From: Rhizobium lusitanum
Lineage (GTDB): Bacteria > Pseudomonadota > Alphaproteobacteria > Rhizobiales > Rhizobiaceae
Assembly (NCBI RefSeq): GCF_014189535.1
Contig: NZ_CP050308.1
Span: 3,089,001 to 3,153,000 of the forward strand
DNA length: 64,000 nt
Direction: 5' to 3'
Shown here: positions 1 to 9,780 of the stretch, in pieces
Layout: each line of letters starts with the position of its first letter
How positions within the stretch are numbered: the first letter of the stretch is position 1
Notes under the pieces: model-generated
Databases searched by the model: none
Told to the model about the DNA's origin: nothing
The model's input: only the letters and a program-made list of their open reading frames with translations
Program-made: the position numbers and the translations under genes

Positions 1-1173
1 TCTCTGCGAGCGCTCCATCAGCTGGGAGAGCTGATCCAGGCGTTCTTCCAGCCGGGCGACGGTCTTGCTGTTGCCGAGGTCGTCGATACGCATGGCCAGC
101 GCTTCGAGGCGATTGGAGAGATCGTCGGACGGCTGCTGGCGTGTGGTATCGCGACTCATCGTGTCGATCTGGTCGGCAATGCCGCTGATGCGGCCCTCAA
201 GCCGCTGCATGGCCTGGTCCTGCGGTTTCATCATGCCGCCGAGGCTTTCCATGGCAGTGGCGATCGTCAGCAGCTTGTTTTCCAGCGCCCTAACGGCGGG
301 ACTGTCGCTTGTGCTGCCGAGATGCTGCTTGATATCGTCAAGGCGATAGGCGAGCGACACCACTTCGTCCTGCAGGCCGGTGGTATCGATCGCCTGAACC
401 TGGCGCTCGACATGGTGCAGGGACTCTTCGCGGGCAAGTCCATCCATCAGCGAGCGCAGTTCGTCGAACTCCGCCTTCAGACCGGTGGTTTCCGGCTGGC
501 CCGGATGCACTGCGAGCTGGCTGATGCTGTCGGCAAGCCGCGCCATGTCCTCACGCACATCGGCGGCAAAATGCTTGTCTTCGGTATTGTCACGAATGTC
601 GCGGAGTTCTGCGCGGAGCGCGCTGACCTCACGGGTGACGCTTTCGGCGATATCCCGCTTCAGGTCCTGGCGCAGGTTGACCAGCGCCTGGGCGATATCG
701 ACCGAGCTTTCGGCCGCAGGCCGCAGTGCCGAAGGCAGCGGCGGGCGGGGAGCGTGATTGTCGGCAACGCGCCTGCCAAGCGGCTGCTCGGCCACGGCGC
801 TGTCCTCGCGGCGGGGATGCATGCGTTCGCGGCTGGCTTCCAGCACACGCTGTCGCTGGCGGATTTCGGCGAGGGGATCGGAGCGCAGCTCGGCTTCGGC
901 GCGCTCCGGACGCAAAGGACGTTCATAGGGGCGGCTTGCATAGGCTTCGCGTTCGATACGCGGTGCCCGCTCCGGGAGGGGCGCGCGTTCCGGTATGGTT
1001 CGGCGTTCCGGCACTGCGCCATAGCCGCCCGCAACACGCTGGCGCGTATCTTGCGCGGCAGCCGTGCCCATCAGGCCCTCGATGCGTGCTTCCAGCCCTT
1101 CGATGGTGCGACTTAGCGCATCCAGCGACGTCCAGTCGCCCGTACCGGTAGGATTTGATCGCGATCCGCTCAT
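1..1173 (-). CDS. podJ: PodJ-like polar localization protein, N-terminal part (runs off window)
   Basis: An open minus-strand frame runs from an ATG at 1171-1173 to the window edge, giving 391 uninterrupted codons. It starts MSGSRSNPTGTGDW and continues SLDALSRTIEGLEARIEGLMG. The visible part is charged, with an Arg/Pro/Glu-rich stretch at about residues 50-130 followed by long heptad-like stretches typical of coiled coil. No membrane segment is seen. Rhizobial PodJ proteins have this kind of cytoplasmic coiled-coil half, then a membrane segment and Sel1 and peptidoglycan-binding domains; those would lie outside the window. In Sinorhizobium the podJ1 gene stands divergent from the same acyl-CoA dehydrogenase, thiolase and FadB genes, which supports the name. 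It would act in pole organisation and cell division. Another long coiled-coil protein cannot be excluded, because the diagnostic C-terminus is missing here. Confidence 0.65.
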   Translation of the reverse strand, partial: MSGSRSNPTGTGDWTSLDALSRTIEGLEARIEGLMGTAAAQDTRQRVAGGYGAVPERRTIPERAPLPERAPRIEREAYASRPYERPLRPERAEAELRSDPLAEIRQRQRVLEASRERMHPRREDSAVAEQPLGRRVADNHAPRPPLPSALRPAAESSVDIAQALVNLRQDLKRDIAESVTREVSALRAELRDIRDNTEDKHFAADVREDMARLADSISQLAVHPGQPETTGLKAEFDELRSLMDGLAREESLHHVERQVQAIDTTGLQDEVVSLAYRLDDIKQHLGSTSDSPAVRALENKLLTIATAMESLGGMMKPQDQAMQRLEGRISGIADQIDTMSRDTTRQQPSDDLSNRLEALAMRIDDLGNSKTVARLEERLDQLSQLMERSQR

Positions 1174-1402
1174 CTTTTGCTCGCCTCGACCCCGCTTGGG
1201 CCTTCTTGCTGTGCGGGAGGGCGACTTGGCGTTCTCAGCGCAAGATCGCATCCCACCGTTCGGAAAGGGATGGTTTATTGAACTTTCCTCAGACCGAGCC
1301 GCGAAACGGCGCTTCCCCGAACCGTACTGATGAAGGAAGCGCGAAGCATCGCTGCTCATCCCTCACAATCTATGAAACGTGGTAAACAACCCGTTAAGTT
1401 TT

Positions 1403-1429
1403 GCCGAAATCTTAACCTTTTATTTCGGC
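1403..1429. repeat. Inverted repeat GCCGAAAT-N11-ATTTCGGC
   Basis: There are two perfect 8-base arms, 1403-1410 and 1422-1429, around an 11-base AT-rich spacer containing TTAACC. It lies about 230 bases before the podJ start and 220 before the dehydrogenase start. It has no T-run on either side, so an operator is more likely than a terminator. The binding protein is unknown. Confidence 0.35.
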
Positions 1430-1564
1430 CTTGTTATTGAATATGCTCATGTTCTTATAAATATGACGGGTACGACACCGGCCAGATCCTGCCTTTGTTC
1501 TCAACAGTCCGAAATCGACGGTGGCTTCATTGACCTGTTTAAAAAATCGCGCCGTCACACAAAT

Positions 1565-1586
1565 TTGACGTTTACGCAAACGTCAA
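1565..1586. promoter_or_regulatory. Perfect palindromic operator upstream of the beta-oxidation operon
   Basis: The sequence is TTGACGTTT, four bases, AAACGTCAA: two perfect 9-base arms. It ends 66 bases before the start codon of the acyl-CoA dehydrogenase, a normal place for an operator. The TTGACGTTTACG-type core resembles sites described for regulators of acyl-CoA and branched-chain amino acid breakdown, such as MerR-family LiuR or TetR-family PsrA-like proteins. I make this link from memory of motif style only. Confidence 0.5.
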
Positions 1587-1652
1587 TATTTTGTAAGACT
1601 AGCTCAAAGGCCGGAATACGAGGTCCGGCACCGAATTGGAGGAATTCGAAAA

Positions 1653-3449
1653 ATGCCAGTCTATAAGGCCCCGGTGACCGATACGCTCTTCGTCCTGAAC
1701 GACGTCCTCGGGCTGGAACGCTATAACAATCTGCCGGGCTTTGCCGAGGCCAGCCCTGACATGATCGAGGCGATCGTCGGCGAGGCGGCCAAGCTTGCGG
1801 AAGAGGTACTTTTCCCGCTGAATTATTCCGGCGATCAGGAAGGCTGCGTGCGCCACGACGACGCCACGGTCTCGACGCCGAAGGGTTTCAAGCAGGCTTA
1901 TGAGGCGTATTGTCAAGGCGGCTGGATCGGCCTTGCCGTGCCGGAAGAGTTCGGCGGGCAGGGGCTTCCCTATACGTTGCACGCCGCCGTCGGCGAATAT
2001 ACCTCCGCCGCTAACATGTCGCTGATGATGTATCCTGGCCTGACGCAGGGCGCGATCGCCGCGATCCTCGTGCATGGTTCCGACGAACAGAAGCGCACCT
2101 ATCTGCCGAAAATGGTCGAGGGCACATGGTCCGGCACCATGAACCTCACCGAGCCGCATTGCGGTACCGATCTCGGTCTGTTGCGCACCAAGGCGGTGCC
2201 TCAAGGCGACGGCAGCTACAAGATTTCCGGCCAGAAGATCTTCATCTCAGCCGGTGAACACGACATGACCGGTAATATCGTCCATCTGGTACTTGCCCGC
2301 ATCGAGGGCGCACCGGAAGGCACCAAGGGCATCTCGCTGTTCATCGTGCCGAAATTCATGGTGAAAGAAGATGGCTCGCTCGGTGCCCGCAATCCTGTCT
2401 CCTGCGGCGCGATCGAGCACAAGATGGGCATTCACGGCAATGCGACCTGCGTCATGAACTATGACGAGGCGACCGGCTTCCTCATCGGTGCGGAGAACAA
2501 GGGCCTCAACGCCATGTTCGTGATGATGAACGAGGCGCGCCTCGGCGTCGGCCTGCAGGGGCTTTCGATTGCGGAGATCGCCTACCAGAATGCCGCCGCC
2601 TATGCCCGCGACCGCATCCAGGGTCGCTCGCTGTCCGGCCCGAAGGCGCCCGACAAGAAGGCCGATCCGATTATCGTCCATCCCGATATCCGCCGCACGC
2701 TGATGACTATCCGCGCCTTCAACGAGGCTGGCCGTGCCTTCCTGCTCTGGACGGCGCTGAAGTCCGACATCGCTCATCGCTCTGAGGACGAGAAGGAGAG
2801 GCAGGCGGCCGACGATATTCTCGGTCTCGCGACGCCGATCCTCAAGGGCGTCCTAACCGACAAGGGCTTCGACCATGCCGTCATGGCGCAACAGGTCTTC
2901 GGCGGCCACGGCTATATCGAAGAGCATGGCATGAGCCAGTATGTTCGCGATGCCCGCATCACCATGATCTACGAGGGCGCCAATGGCATCCAGGCGCTCG
3001 ATCTCGTCGGCCGCAAGCTGGCGCTGAACGGCGGCCGCGCCGTCATGGCCCTGTTCAAGGAAATCGGCGATTTCTGCGAGGAGAACCGCAAAGACGAGCA
3101 GCTGGGTTTCTTCACCAAGCACCTGAAGAAGGGCTTGAACGACGCCCAGGCCGCGACCATGTGGTTCATGCAGAATGCCATGGCCAAGCCCGACAATGCC
3201 GGTGCCGGCTCGACCGACTACATGCACCTCTTCGGCCTCGTTGTCCTCGGCTACATGTGGGCGAAGATGGCAAAGGCGGCACAGGACGGCCTTGCAAGCG
3301 GCGACACCGCCCGCGAGGATTTTCTGAAGAACAAGCTTGTCACGGCGCGGTTCTACATGGAGCGCATCATGCCGGAAACGGCACTGCGCAAGGCCCGCAT
3401 CGAGGCCGGCGCCGACACGATGATGGAATTGGCCGCGGAAGCCTTCTGA
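1653..3449 (+). CDS. Acyl-CoA dehydrogenase, long C-terminal-extended type (598 aa)
   Basis: This is an FAD-dependent acyl-CoA dehydrogenase catalysing the first step of a beta-oxidation round, acyl-CoA to trans-2-enoyl-CoA. The 598 residues match the long bacterial subfamily with an N-terminal extension and a C-terminal added domain, rather than the 380-residue standard form. The flavin-binding segment [12 protein letters not shown] lies near residue 165, and the catalytic-base motif IYEGANGIQ near residue 440. Start ATG 1653 follows GGAGGAATTC at about 1638-1647. It is first in a three-gene operon, 36 bases before the thiolase. The subfamily also includes DmdC-like methylmercaptopropionyl-CoA dehydrogenases, so the exact substrate is uncertain, but the thiolase and FadB neighbours favour fatty acyl-CoA. 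Confidence 0.93.
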   Translation: MPVYKAPVTDTLFVLNDVLGLERYNNLPGFAEASPDMIEAIVGEAAKLAEEVLFPLNYSGDQEGCVRHDDATVSTPKGFKQAYEAYCQGGWIGLAVPEEFGGQGLPYTLHAAVGEYTSAANMSLMMYPGLTQGAIAAILVHGSDEQKRTYLPKMVEGTWSGTMNLTEPHCGTDLGLLRTKAVPQGDGSYKISGQKIFISAGEHDMTGNIVHLVLARIEGAPEGTKGISLFIVPKFMVKEDGSLGARNPVSCGAIEHKMGIHGNATCVMNYDEATGFLIGAENKGLNAMFVMMNEARLGVGLQGLSIAEIAYQNAAAYARDRIQGRSLSGPKAPDKKADPIIVHPDIRRTLMTIRAFNEAGRAFLLWTALKSDIAHRSEDEKERQAADDILGLATPILKGVLTDKGFDHAVMAQQVFGGHGYIEEHGMSQYVRDARITMIYEGANGIQALDLVGRKLALNGGRAVMALFKEIGDFCEENRKDEQLGFFTKHLKKGLNDAQAATMWFMQNAMAKPDNAGAGSTDYMHLFGLVVLGYMWAKMAKAAQDGLASGDTAREDFLKNKLVTARFYMERIMPETALRKARIEAGADTMMELAAEAF

Positions 3450-3485
3450 ATAGAACGGCGGCTTACCGCCGCAGGGAGATGAGAC

Positions 3486-4694
3486 ATGACTGAGGTTTTC
3501 ATTTACGACCATGTTCGCACGCCGCGCGGGCGCGGCAAGAAGGATGGATCGCTGCACGAAGTGCCGTCCGTCCGTCTGGCCGCCAAGACGCTGGAGGCGA
3601 TCCGCGATCGCAACGGGCTCGACACCAAGACGGTGGACGACATCATCATGGGCTGCGTCGATCCGGTGATGGATGCCGGCGCCGTCATCCCGAAGGCCGC
3701 CGCTTTCGAGGCGGGTTATTCGAACACCGCGCCCGGCATGCAGATTTCGCGCTTCTGCGCCTCCGGCCTCGATGCCGTGAATTTCGGCGCGGCCAAGATC
3801 GCGCAAGGGGCTGACGATATCGTCATCGCCGGCGGCGTCGAGAGCATGTCGCGCGTCGGTCTCGGCATGTCCGGCGGTGCCTGGTTCATGGACCCCTCCG
3901 TGAATTTCCCGGCCTATTTCATGCCGCAGGGCGTCTCCGCCGATCTGATCGCCACCAAATACGGCTTCTCCCGCGATGACGTCGACGCCTATGCGGTCGA
4001 GAGCCAGAAGCGGGCGGCCAATGCCTGGGAGAAGGGCTACTTCAAGAATTCCGTCGTGCCGGTGAAGGATATCAATGGCCTGACGATCCTCGACAGGGAC
4101 GAGCATATGCGTCCCGGCACGGACATGCAGGCGCTGGCCTCGCTCAACCCGTCCTTCCAGATGCCCGGCGAGATGGGCGGCTTCGAAGCCGTCGGCATCC
4201 AGGCGCATCCGGAAGTCGAGCGCATCAACTACGTCCACCACGCCGGCAATTCATCCGGCATCGTCGATGGCGCGGCTGCCGTCTTGCTCGGCTCCAAGGC
4301 CGGCGGTGAGAGCATGGGGCTGAAGCCGCGCGGCCGTATCAAGGCCTTCGCCAATATCGGCTCCGACCCGGCGCTGATGCTGACAGGCCCGGTCGACGTC
4401 ACCGAGAAACTGTTGAAGCGCACCGGGATGTCGCTTGCCGATATCGATCTGTTCGAGCTCAACGAAGCCTTCGCCGCTGTCGTGCTGCGCTACATGCAGG
4501 CTTTCGAGATTCCGCATGACAAGATCAACGTCAACGGCGGCGCCATCGCTATGGGCCATCCGCTGGGCGCCACCGGTGCGATGATCCTCGGCACGGTGCT
4601 GGATGAGCTTGAACGCCGCGATCTGAACGTGGCACTGGTCACGCTCTGCATCGGCGCCGGCATGGGCACGGCCACGATCGTCGAACGCGTCTGA
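3486..4694 (+). CDS. fadA: Acetyl-CoA C-acyltransferase (thiolase)
   Basis: This 402-residue thiolase cleaves 3-ketoacyl-CoA with CoA to acetyl-CoA and a shortened acyl-CoA, the last beta-oxidation step. The nucleophilic cysteine is C91 in [12 protein letters not shown]. The C-terminal pair is visible as the His in [16 protein letters not shown] and the Cys in TLCIGAGMG. Length is normal for the family. Start ATG 3486 is preceded by GGGAGATGAG. It lies 36 bases after the dehydrogenase and 14 before the FadB-type gene, so it is almost certainly co-transcribed. A biosynthetic PhaA-type role is less likely in this context. Confidence 0.94.
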   Translation: MTEVFIYDHVRTPRGRGKKDGSLHEVPSVRLAAKTLEAIRDRNGLDTKTVDDIIMGCVDPVMDAGAVIPKAAAFEAGYSNTAPGMQISRFCASGLDAVNFGAAKIAQGADDIVIAGGVESMSRVGLGMSGGAWFMDPSVNFPAYFMPQGVSADLIATKYGFSRDDVDAYAVESQKRAANAWEKGYFKNSVVPVKDINGLTILDRDEHMRPGTDMQALASLNPSFQMPGEMGGFEAVGIQAHPEVERINYVHHAGNSSGIVDGAAAVLLGSKAGGESMGLKPRGRIKAFANIGSDPALMLTGPVDVTEKLLKRTGMSLADIDLFELNEAFAAVVLRYMQAFEIPHDKINVNGGAIAMGHPLGATGAMILGTVLDELERRDLNVALVTLCIGAGMGTATIVERV

Positions 4695-4708
4695 GGGAGG
4701 GGAAACCA

Positions 4709-6919
4709 ATGGCTTACACAAATTTCACCATCGAGACCGACGCAGACGGCATCGCACTCGTCACCTGGGACATGCCCGGCAAATCCATGAACGTCTTCAC
4801 CAGCGAGGTGATGGACGAGCTGAACGCCATCATCGATGCGACCGTTGCCGACGCGGCGGTCAAGGGCGTGGTCTTTACCTCCGGCAAATCCTCCTTCTCC
4901 GGCGGCGCTGATCTCTCGATGATCAAGTCGATGTTCTCCTTCTATCAGGACGAGAAGGCGAAAGAGCCGGCAGGTGCTGCGCAAAAACTCTTCGATCTCG
5001 TGGGACGCATGACAGGCCTGTTCCGCAAGCTGGAAACCTGCGGCAAGCCTTGGGTCTCGGCGATCAACGGCACCTGCATGGGCGGCGCCTTCGAGCTGTC
5101 GCTCGCCTGCCATGGCCGCGTCGCCTCTAGCGCGAAAAGCGTCAAGATCGCGCTGCCCGAAGTCAAGGTCGGCATCTTCCCCGGCGCCGGCGGCACGCAA
5201 CGTGTGTCGCGGCTGACCGATGCGCAATCGGCGCTGCAAATGATGACCACCGGCCAATCGCTGACGGCGGTGCGCGCCAAGGCGATGAACCTGGTGCATC
5301 AGGTGGTCGAGCCGGATCAGTTGATCCCGGCCGCCAAGCAGATGATCAAGGACGGGCTGAAGCCGGTCGCCCCCTGGGACGAAAAGGGCTTCAAGGCGCC
5401 CGGCGGCGGTATCTGGACGCCGGCTGCCGCGCAGCTCTGGCCAGCGGCGCCCGCCATCCTTCGTCGCGAAACCTCTGGCAATTATCCCGCAGCACTCGCT
5501 ATCCTCAAATGCGTCTATGAAGGACTGCAAGTCCCCTTCGATACCGGCCTCAAGATCGAGCAGCGCTATTTCACCCAGGTGCTGCAGACCACCGAAGCCT
5601 ATTCGATGATCCGTTCGCTGTTCATCTCCCTGCAGGAACTCGGCAAGGGCGCCCGCCGCCCGGCTGGACAGCCAAAGACGGTGCTGAAGAAAGTCGGTGT
5701 TGTCGGTGCCGGCTTCATGGGCGCGTCCATCGCCTATGTCACGGCCGCCGCCGGCTTGCCCGTGACGCTGATCGACCGCGATCTGGAAGCGGCCGGCAAG
5801 GGCAAGAGCGTTGGCGAAGGTCTGGTGAAGGATGCAATTGGTAAGGGAAGACTGACGCAGGAAGATGGCGCAGCGCTACTCTCCCGCATCACGCCGTCTG
5901 CCACCTATGCCGATCTCAGCGATGCCGATCTCGTCATCGAGGCGGTGTTCGAGGATCGCGACGTCAAGAAGGCGGTGATCGAGGCAGTCGAAGCCGTGCT
6001 GCCGGAAGGCGCCATCTTTGCCTCCAACACCTCGACGCTGCCGATCTCCGGCCTGGCGAAGAACTCCAAGCGTCCGGCCGATTTCATCGGCGTCCATTTC
6101 TTCTCGCCGGTCGAGAAGATGATGCTGACCGAAGTCATCCTCGGCAAGGAAACGGGCGACCGTGCCCTTGCCGTGGCGCTGGATTACGTCGCCGCGATCA
6201 AGAAGACGCCGATCGTCGTCAACGACACTCGTGGCTTCTTCGTCAATCGCTGCGTCTTCCGCTATATCCATGAAGCCTATGATATGCTGATCGAGGGTGT
6301 GCCTGCGACCATGATCGAAAACGCCGCCAAGATGGCCGGCATGCCGGTCGGCCCCCTGGCACTCAACGACGAAGTCGCCATCGACCTGTCGCTGAAGATC
6401 CTCAAGGCTACCGTCGCTGATCTTGGCGAGAAAGCAGTCGATCCGCGCCATATGCAGCTGGTCAGCGGTCTTGTGGAAGGCGAGGGGCGCCTGGGCCGCA
6501 AGAACTCCAAGGGCTTCTACGACTATCCGCCGAAGCCGGCTAAGAAATCGCTGTGGCCGGGCCTGAAGGACCTCTATCCGCAGAAGAAGGCGGATGAGAT
6601 CGACGTCAACGTGTTGAAGCAGCGTTTCCTCGCCACCATCGCGCTGGAAGCCGCCCGCACCATGGAAGAGGGCATCGTCACCGATCCGCGCGAAGCCGAT
6701 GTCGGCTCCATCCTCGGTTTCGGCTTTGCCCCCTATACCGGCGGCGCGCTCTCCTACATCGACGGCATGGGCGTCAAGACCTTCGTGAGCCTTTGTGAAA
6801 CGCTGGCCAAGACCTACGGCCCGCATTTCGCGCCGACGGCACTTCTCAAGGATATGGCAGCCAAGGGCGAGACGTTTTACGGACGGTTTGACCCGTACGG
6901 CGTGAAAGCGGCTGCCTGA
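4709..6919 (+). CDS. fadB: Bifunctional enoyl-CoA hydratase / 3-hydroxyacyl-CoA dehydrogenase
   Basis: This 736-residue protein combines a crotonase domain (about 1-200; oxyanion-hole segments [10 protein letters not shown] and [10 protein letters not shown]) with an NAD-binding 3-hydroxyacyl-CoA dehydrogenase domain starting at [21 protein letters not shown] (about residue 330) and two C-terminal dehydrogenase repeats. It carries out the second and third beta-oxidation steps and would work with the adjacent thiolase as an alpha2-beta2 complex. Start ATG 4709 follows GAGGGAGGGGAAACC. A rho-independent terminator begins 27 bases after the stop, closing the operon. Confidence 0.95.
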   Translation: MAYTNFTIETDADGIALVTWDMPGKSMNVFTSEVMDELNAIIDATVADAAVKGVVFTSGKSSFSGGADLSMIKSMFSFYQDEKAKEPAGAAQKLFDLVGRMTGLFRKLETCGKPWVSAINGTCMGGAFELSLACHGRVASSAKSVKIALPEVKVGIFPGAGGTQRVSRLTDAQSALQMMTTGQSLTAVRAKAMNLVHQVVEPDQLIPAAKQMIKDGLKPVAPWDEKGFKAPGGGIWTPAAAQLWPAAPAILRRETSGNYPAALAILKCVYEGLQVPFDTGLKIEQRYFTQVLQTTEAYSMIRSLFISLQELGKGARRPAGQPKTVLKKVGVVGAGFMGASIAYVTAAAGLPVTLIDRDLEAAGKGKSVGEGLVKDAIGKGRLTQEDGAALLSRITPSATYADLSDADLVIEAVFEDRDVKKAVIEAVEAVLPEGAIFASNTSTLPISGLAKNSKRPADFIGVHFFSPVEKMMLTEVILGKETGDRALAVALDYVAAIKKTPIVVNDTRGFFVNRCVFRYIHEAYDMLIEGVPATMIENAAKMAGMPVGPLALNDEVAIDLSLKILKATVADLGEKAVDPRHMQLVSGLVEGEGRLGRKNSKGFYDYPPKPAKKSLWPGLKDLYPQKKADEIDVNVLKQRFLATIALEAARTMEEGIVTDPREADVGSILGFGFAPYTGGALSYIDGMGVKTFVSLCETLAKTYGPHFAPTALLKDMAAKGETFYGRFDPYGVKAAA

Positions 6920-6946
6920 GGATCGATTTCTCTGAATCGTAAAATG

Positions 6947-6980
6947 AAAGGGCCGTTCCTGTGAGGAGCGGCCCTTTTCG
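6947..6980 (+). terminator. Rho-independent terminator after fadB
   Basis: AAAGGGCCGTTCC, a four-base loop GTGA, then GGAGCGGCCCTTTT. The stem is 13 pairs with one G-U, followed by a short T-run. It stands between the stop of the FadB-type gene and the convergent MFS gene, so it probably ends the beta-oxidation transcript. Confidence 0.85.
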
Positions 6981-7038
6981 TTTGTCTGCGATCTGGAAGA
7001 TCGCCGCTTCGCTAGGGATGGTAGCAGGTTGGCGCGCC

Positions 7039-8250
7039 TTATCCCGAAACCACCACCTTCTCCCGCCCAACCCACAGAGCCAGCACACCGCTGCCGACCA
7101 GAAGCAGGATGGCGACCGCGTAGATGTCGGTGGTTTCCGTATACCCCAAGGACTTCGACAGGAAGCCGGCAAGGATGGCGGGGAGGCTGAAGGCGAGGTA
7201 GCTCTGAATGTAATAGGCCGAGAGCAGGCCGGCGCGTTCGTCAGGCTTGGCGAGCGGCATGATGCTGCGAACAGCGGCGAGGAAATTGGCGCCAAGGCCG
7301 GCGCCGGCGATCAGCGTGCCGGCGATAAGGATCGGCACTTGAGCCAAATGCACGCCGGCAACGATGGTGAGAATGCCGAGCGTCATGGTGGATATCCCGA
7401 AAGTCAGCGTCGTTGCCGCAGGTTTTTTGCGCAGTAAGAATAAAGTCGTCGCAGCGCTGACCGTCAACGCGGCAACCACCGAGCCGCCGACGAGGGGCGC
7501 GGCGCTGCCTGTCGTGGTGCTCACCAGTGACGGAACCAATGAGAGATAAAAGCCGGCCAGGGCCCAGACGGCGATATTGATCGGCGTCAGCGCCAGCAGC
7601 GTCCGGCGGGCCTGCGGTGGGACGGTCACTTCGGGCTTCAGCGAGGCAAGCAGGCCGGCCCTGCGGGCGGTTGTCTCCGGCGTCATCCAGACGAGCGCGG
7701 CCTGTGCAACGAGAAGGACGAGTACGACGGCGTAGACGAGGAACATCGGCGCCGGTGCATATTGCACCAGGGCGCTGGTGCCGAGCGCGCCGATCGCCAT
7801 GCCCGCCAGCGGCGCGATGCTGTTGGTCACCGACCCCTTGGCCGGATCGAGATCAACGAGGGCGGCGCCGATCGAGCATGCCGCCGCTCCAGTGGCAAAG
7901 CCTTGCACGATGCGGGCGGCAATCAGCCAATTCGGACCGTCGGCCATTAAAAACAGTGCCATCGCCACCATATTGAGGAGGAGCGAGGCAAAGATCACCG
8001 GCCGGCGTCCGAGATGATCGGAAATCGAGCCGACGATCAGCAGTGCAGCGAGCAGAGCGAAGGCATAGACGGCGAAGATCACCGTGATCAGCACCGGCGA
8101 AAAGGCGAAGGCCTGCTGATAGATGCGATAGAGCGGCGTTGGCGCCGAGGAGGCGGCAAAGAAGGTGGCGCTGGTAGCAGCATAAAAGAGCGGTGCCAGC
8201 TGTTGGCCGGGTGGTCTCTGTGAATTGGCGGTGGATTCGATCGTGGTCAT
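7039..8250 (-). CDS. MFS transporter
   Basis: This 403-residue integral membrane protein of the major facilitator superfamily has about 12 hydrophobic segments. The loop GSISDHLGRRPVIFASLL between helices 2 and 3 is the MFS signature motif A (G-x-L-x-D-x-x-G-R-R type). The short N-terminus MTTIESTANSQRPPGQQL is cytoplasmic. Start ATG 8250 is preceded on the minus strand by GGCAGGATATAG. It is divergent from the TetR gene at 8393, the classic layout for a repressor-controlled efflux pump. The substrate cannot be read from sequence; a drug or small-metabolite exporter is the usual inference. Confidence 0.88.
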   Translation of the reverse strand: MTTIESTANSQRPPGQQLAPLFYAATSATFFAASSAPTPLYRIYQQAFAFSPVLITVIFAVYAFALLAALLIVGSISDHLGRRPVIFASLLLNMVAMALFLMADGPNWLIAARIVQGFATGAAACSIGAALVDLDPAKGSVTNSIAPLAGMAIGALGTSALVQYAPAPMFLVYAVVLVLLVAQAALVWMTPETTARRAGLLASLKPEVTVPPQARRTLLALTPINIAVWALAGFYLSLVPSLVSTTTGSAAPLVGGSVVAALTVSAATTLFLLRKKPAATTLTFGISTMTLGILTIVAGVHLAQVPILIAGTLIAGAGLGANFLAAVRSIMPLAKPDERAGLLSAYYIQSYLAFSLPAILAGFLSKSLGYTETTDIYAVAILLLVGSGVLALWVGREKVVVSG

Positions 8251-8279
8251 CGACTATATCCTGCCTTAAAGCTAAAACG

Positions 8280-8333
8280 TTGCGTTAAGAACATGTAGTG
8301 CTTGCCGTAGATAAAAGCAAATAATTTGCGTTA
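8280..8333. promoter_or_regulatory. Candidate TetR operator: repeated TTGCGTTA in divergent promoter
   Basis: TTGCGTTA occurs at 8280-8287 and again at 8326-8333, 46 bases apart, in the 142-base gap between the MFS and TetR genes. The first copy is part of the short palindrome AACG-TTG-CGTT. Repeated half-sites in such a gap suit binding by the TetR protein, but the palindromes are weak. Confidence 0.35.
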
Positions 8334-8392
8334 GTGTCGCATCCTGTTTTTTTGAGCGCCACCAGCAGCAAAGGGAAAGATTGGCATAGATC

Positions 8393-8959
8393 ATGGTTTC
8401 CAGGGAAAATCCGCGTCCGGGTGGGCGCAGCGCCAGGGTTCAGGCCTCGGTGCATCAGGCAGTTCACGATATGCTGGTCGCGATGGACCGTGCGGAGGTG
8501 ACAATCCCGCTGATCGCCCAACGCGCCAATGTGACGCCGTCCACGATCTATCGCCGCTGGGGCGATCTGCAGGAACTCTTGGCCGATGTCGCCGCCTCGC
8601 GCCTGCAGCCGGAGACCGAACCGGCGAAGACCGGCAGCGTTCGTGCGGATCTGCAGGCATGGACCGAGCAATATGCCGACGAAATGTCCTCCGGCGCTGG
8701 GCGGCAGATGATCCGCGATATCCTGTCGGTGCCCGACACGGCCAACGCTGAAAAGTGCAGCGGCTACACGCAGCAGCAATTGCGCGTCCTCATCGCCCGG
8801 GCGCAAGAGCGGGGAGAGCCATTCCCGACGCTTACCGAACTGATGGATTACGTCATCTCGCCGATCATGTACCGCATCCTCTTCGAGCAGCCACCGAATG
8901 CCGATTGCGTGCGCGGGCTGATCTCCCGGGTGATGCCGGAGGCTGTGGTTAAATCCTGA
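8393..8959 (+). CDS. TetR-family transcriptional regulator
   Basis: This 188-residue protein has an N-terminal helix-turn-helix, IPLIAQRANVTPSTIYRRWGDLQELLADVAA (about residues 38-68), the typical TetR recognition segment with TIYRRW. The remaining residues form the all-helical ligand and dimer domain; the end resembles the TetR_C domain of regulators of small efflux systems. It is divergent from the MFS gene, so it most likely represses that transporter and itself. The ligand is unknown. Start ATG 8393 sits after AAGGGAAAGATTGG. Confidence 0.9.
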   Translation: MVSRENPRPGGRSARVQASVHQAVHDMLVAMDRAEVTIPLIAQRANVTPSTIYRRWGDLQELLADVAASRLQPETEPAKTGSVRADLQAWTEQYADEMSSGAGRQMIRDILSVPDTANAEKCSGYTQQQLRVLIARAQERGEPFPTLTELMDYVISPIMYRILFEQPPNADCVRGLISRVMPEAVVKS

Positions 8960-9114
8960 AGCAGAGGCCCGAGCCAGGCGAATCACTCGCCATTGGTACC
9001 GACGCCTTTTCGTCGTTTCGGTTGTGTTACCCGCAACTGACGAACAAGCAAGTCGACGATCGCACTTGGAAATTGCTTCGTTGAAGCAGTTACCGTGGGA
9101 TATGCGGTCGCGCG

Positions 9115-9122
9115 TTAACCAT
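9115..9122 (+). promoter_or_regulatory. CtrA-like half site TTAACCAT before mscL
   Basis: TTAACCAT lies about 88 bases upstream of the mscL start in an AT-rich stretch. This octamer resembles the half site of the alphaproteobacterial cell-cycle regulator CtrA. A lone octamer has little weight. Confidence 0.2.
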
Positions 9123-9209
9123 CATGTTATTTCACTATTGAAAAATAATACAAAAGATGGTGCTAATAGTTAATGATGAGTTCAATTGCAACGCAGAGGG
9201 GACAACTCA

Positions 9210-9635
9210 ATGCTTAATGAATTCAAGGCATTTATCGCCAAAGGCAATGTCATGGATCTCGCGGTCGGTGTGATCATCGGCGGCGCCTTCGGTGGTATCG
9301 TGAAATCTCTGGTTGACGATATCATCATGCCAATCGTCGGCGCTATTTTCGGCGGCTTCGATTTCTCCAATTACTTCGTCGGCCTCTCCTCGGCGGTCAA
9401 TGCACCGACGCTGGCCGGTGCCCGTGCGCAAGGCGCGGTTCTCGCTTACGGTAGCTTCATCACCGTTCTCATCAACTTCCTGATCCTCGCCTGGATCATC
9501 TTCCTGATGGTCAAGGGCGTGAACACGCTGCGCAAGCAGGTCGAGCGCAAGAACGAAACCGTCGCCGAGGCAGCGCCGCCGGCAGCCGATGTTCAGCTGC
9601 TCACCGAAATTCGCGATCTTCTCGCCAAGCGTTAA
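9210..9635 (+). CDS. mscL: Large-conductance mechanosensitive channel MscL
   Basis: This is the inner-membrane channel that opens under osmotic down-shock. The 141-residue protein starts [31 protein letters not shown], the strongly conserved MscL N-terminal helix and TM1 pore segment. TM2 is [22 protein letters not shown], followed by a charged C-terminal helix ending [13 protein letters not shown] chose ATG 9210 over the upstream in-frame codon at 9186 because it gives the family N-terminus and is preceded by GAGGGGACAACTCA. It is monocistronic, with a terminator downstream. Confidence 0.97.
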   Translation: MLNEFKAFIAKGNVMDLAVGVIIGGAFGGIVKSLVDDIIMPIVGAIFGGFDFSNYFVGLSSAVNAPTLAGARAQGAVLAYGSFITVLINFLILAWIIFLMVKGVNTLRKQVERKNETVAEAAPPAADVQLLTEIRDLLAKR

Positions 9636-9660
9636 GCCGCTTCCATAGATCTGTTCTTCA

Positions 9661-9691
9661 AAAGCCCCGGCCCGCAAAGGCTGGGGCTTTA
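9661..9691 (+). terminator. Rho-independent terminator after mscL
   Basis: AAAGCCCCGGCC, loop CGCAAA, GGCTGGGGCTTT. A 12-base stem with one mismatch-type pair, 25 bases after the mscL stop. Confidence 0.85.
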
Positions 9692-9780
9692 TTCATCACG
9701 GAAATCGATCGGTCGCTAAGGCAAAGTCATAGGATTTCGCAGCCGTTCTGCTTTATGAAAGCGAAAACCGGAGACTTTGC

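Larger units (their letters stand above)
1174..1652. other. Divergent intergenic region podJ / beta-oxidation operon
   Basis: These 479 bases carry no convincing gene. The part near 1380-1590 is clearly AT-richer than the flanking genes and should hold both divergent promoters. Two inverted repeats stand out and are listed separately (1403-1429 and 1565-1586). Short plus-strand open frames here (for example 1379-1666) lack a ribosome binding site and run into the dehydrogenase gene in another frame. Confidence 0.6.

Noticed and set aside
322..1151. Long plus-strand open frames opposite the podJ-like gene
   Set aside because: They are shadows of a GC-rich minus-strand gene, with Arg/Ala/Pro-rich composition and no ribosome binding site.
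2853..4241. 462-codon minus-strand frame opposite the acyl-CoA dehydrogenase and thiolase
   Set aside because: It spans two well-supported genes on the other strand, is His/Asp/Arg-rich and has no recognisable domain.
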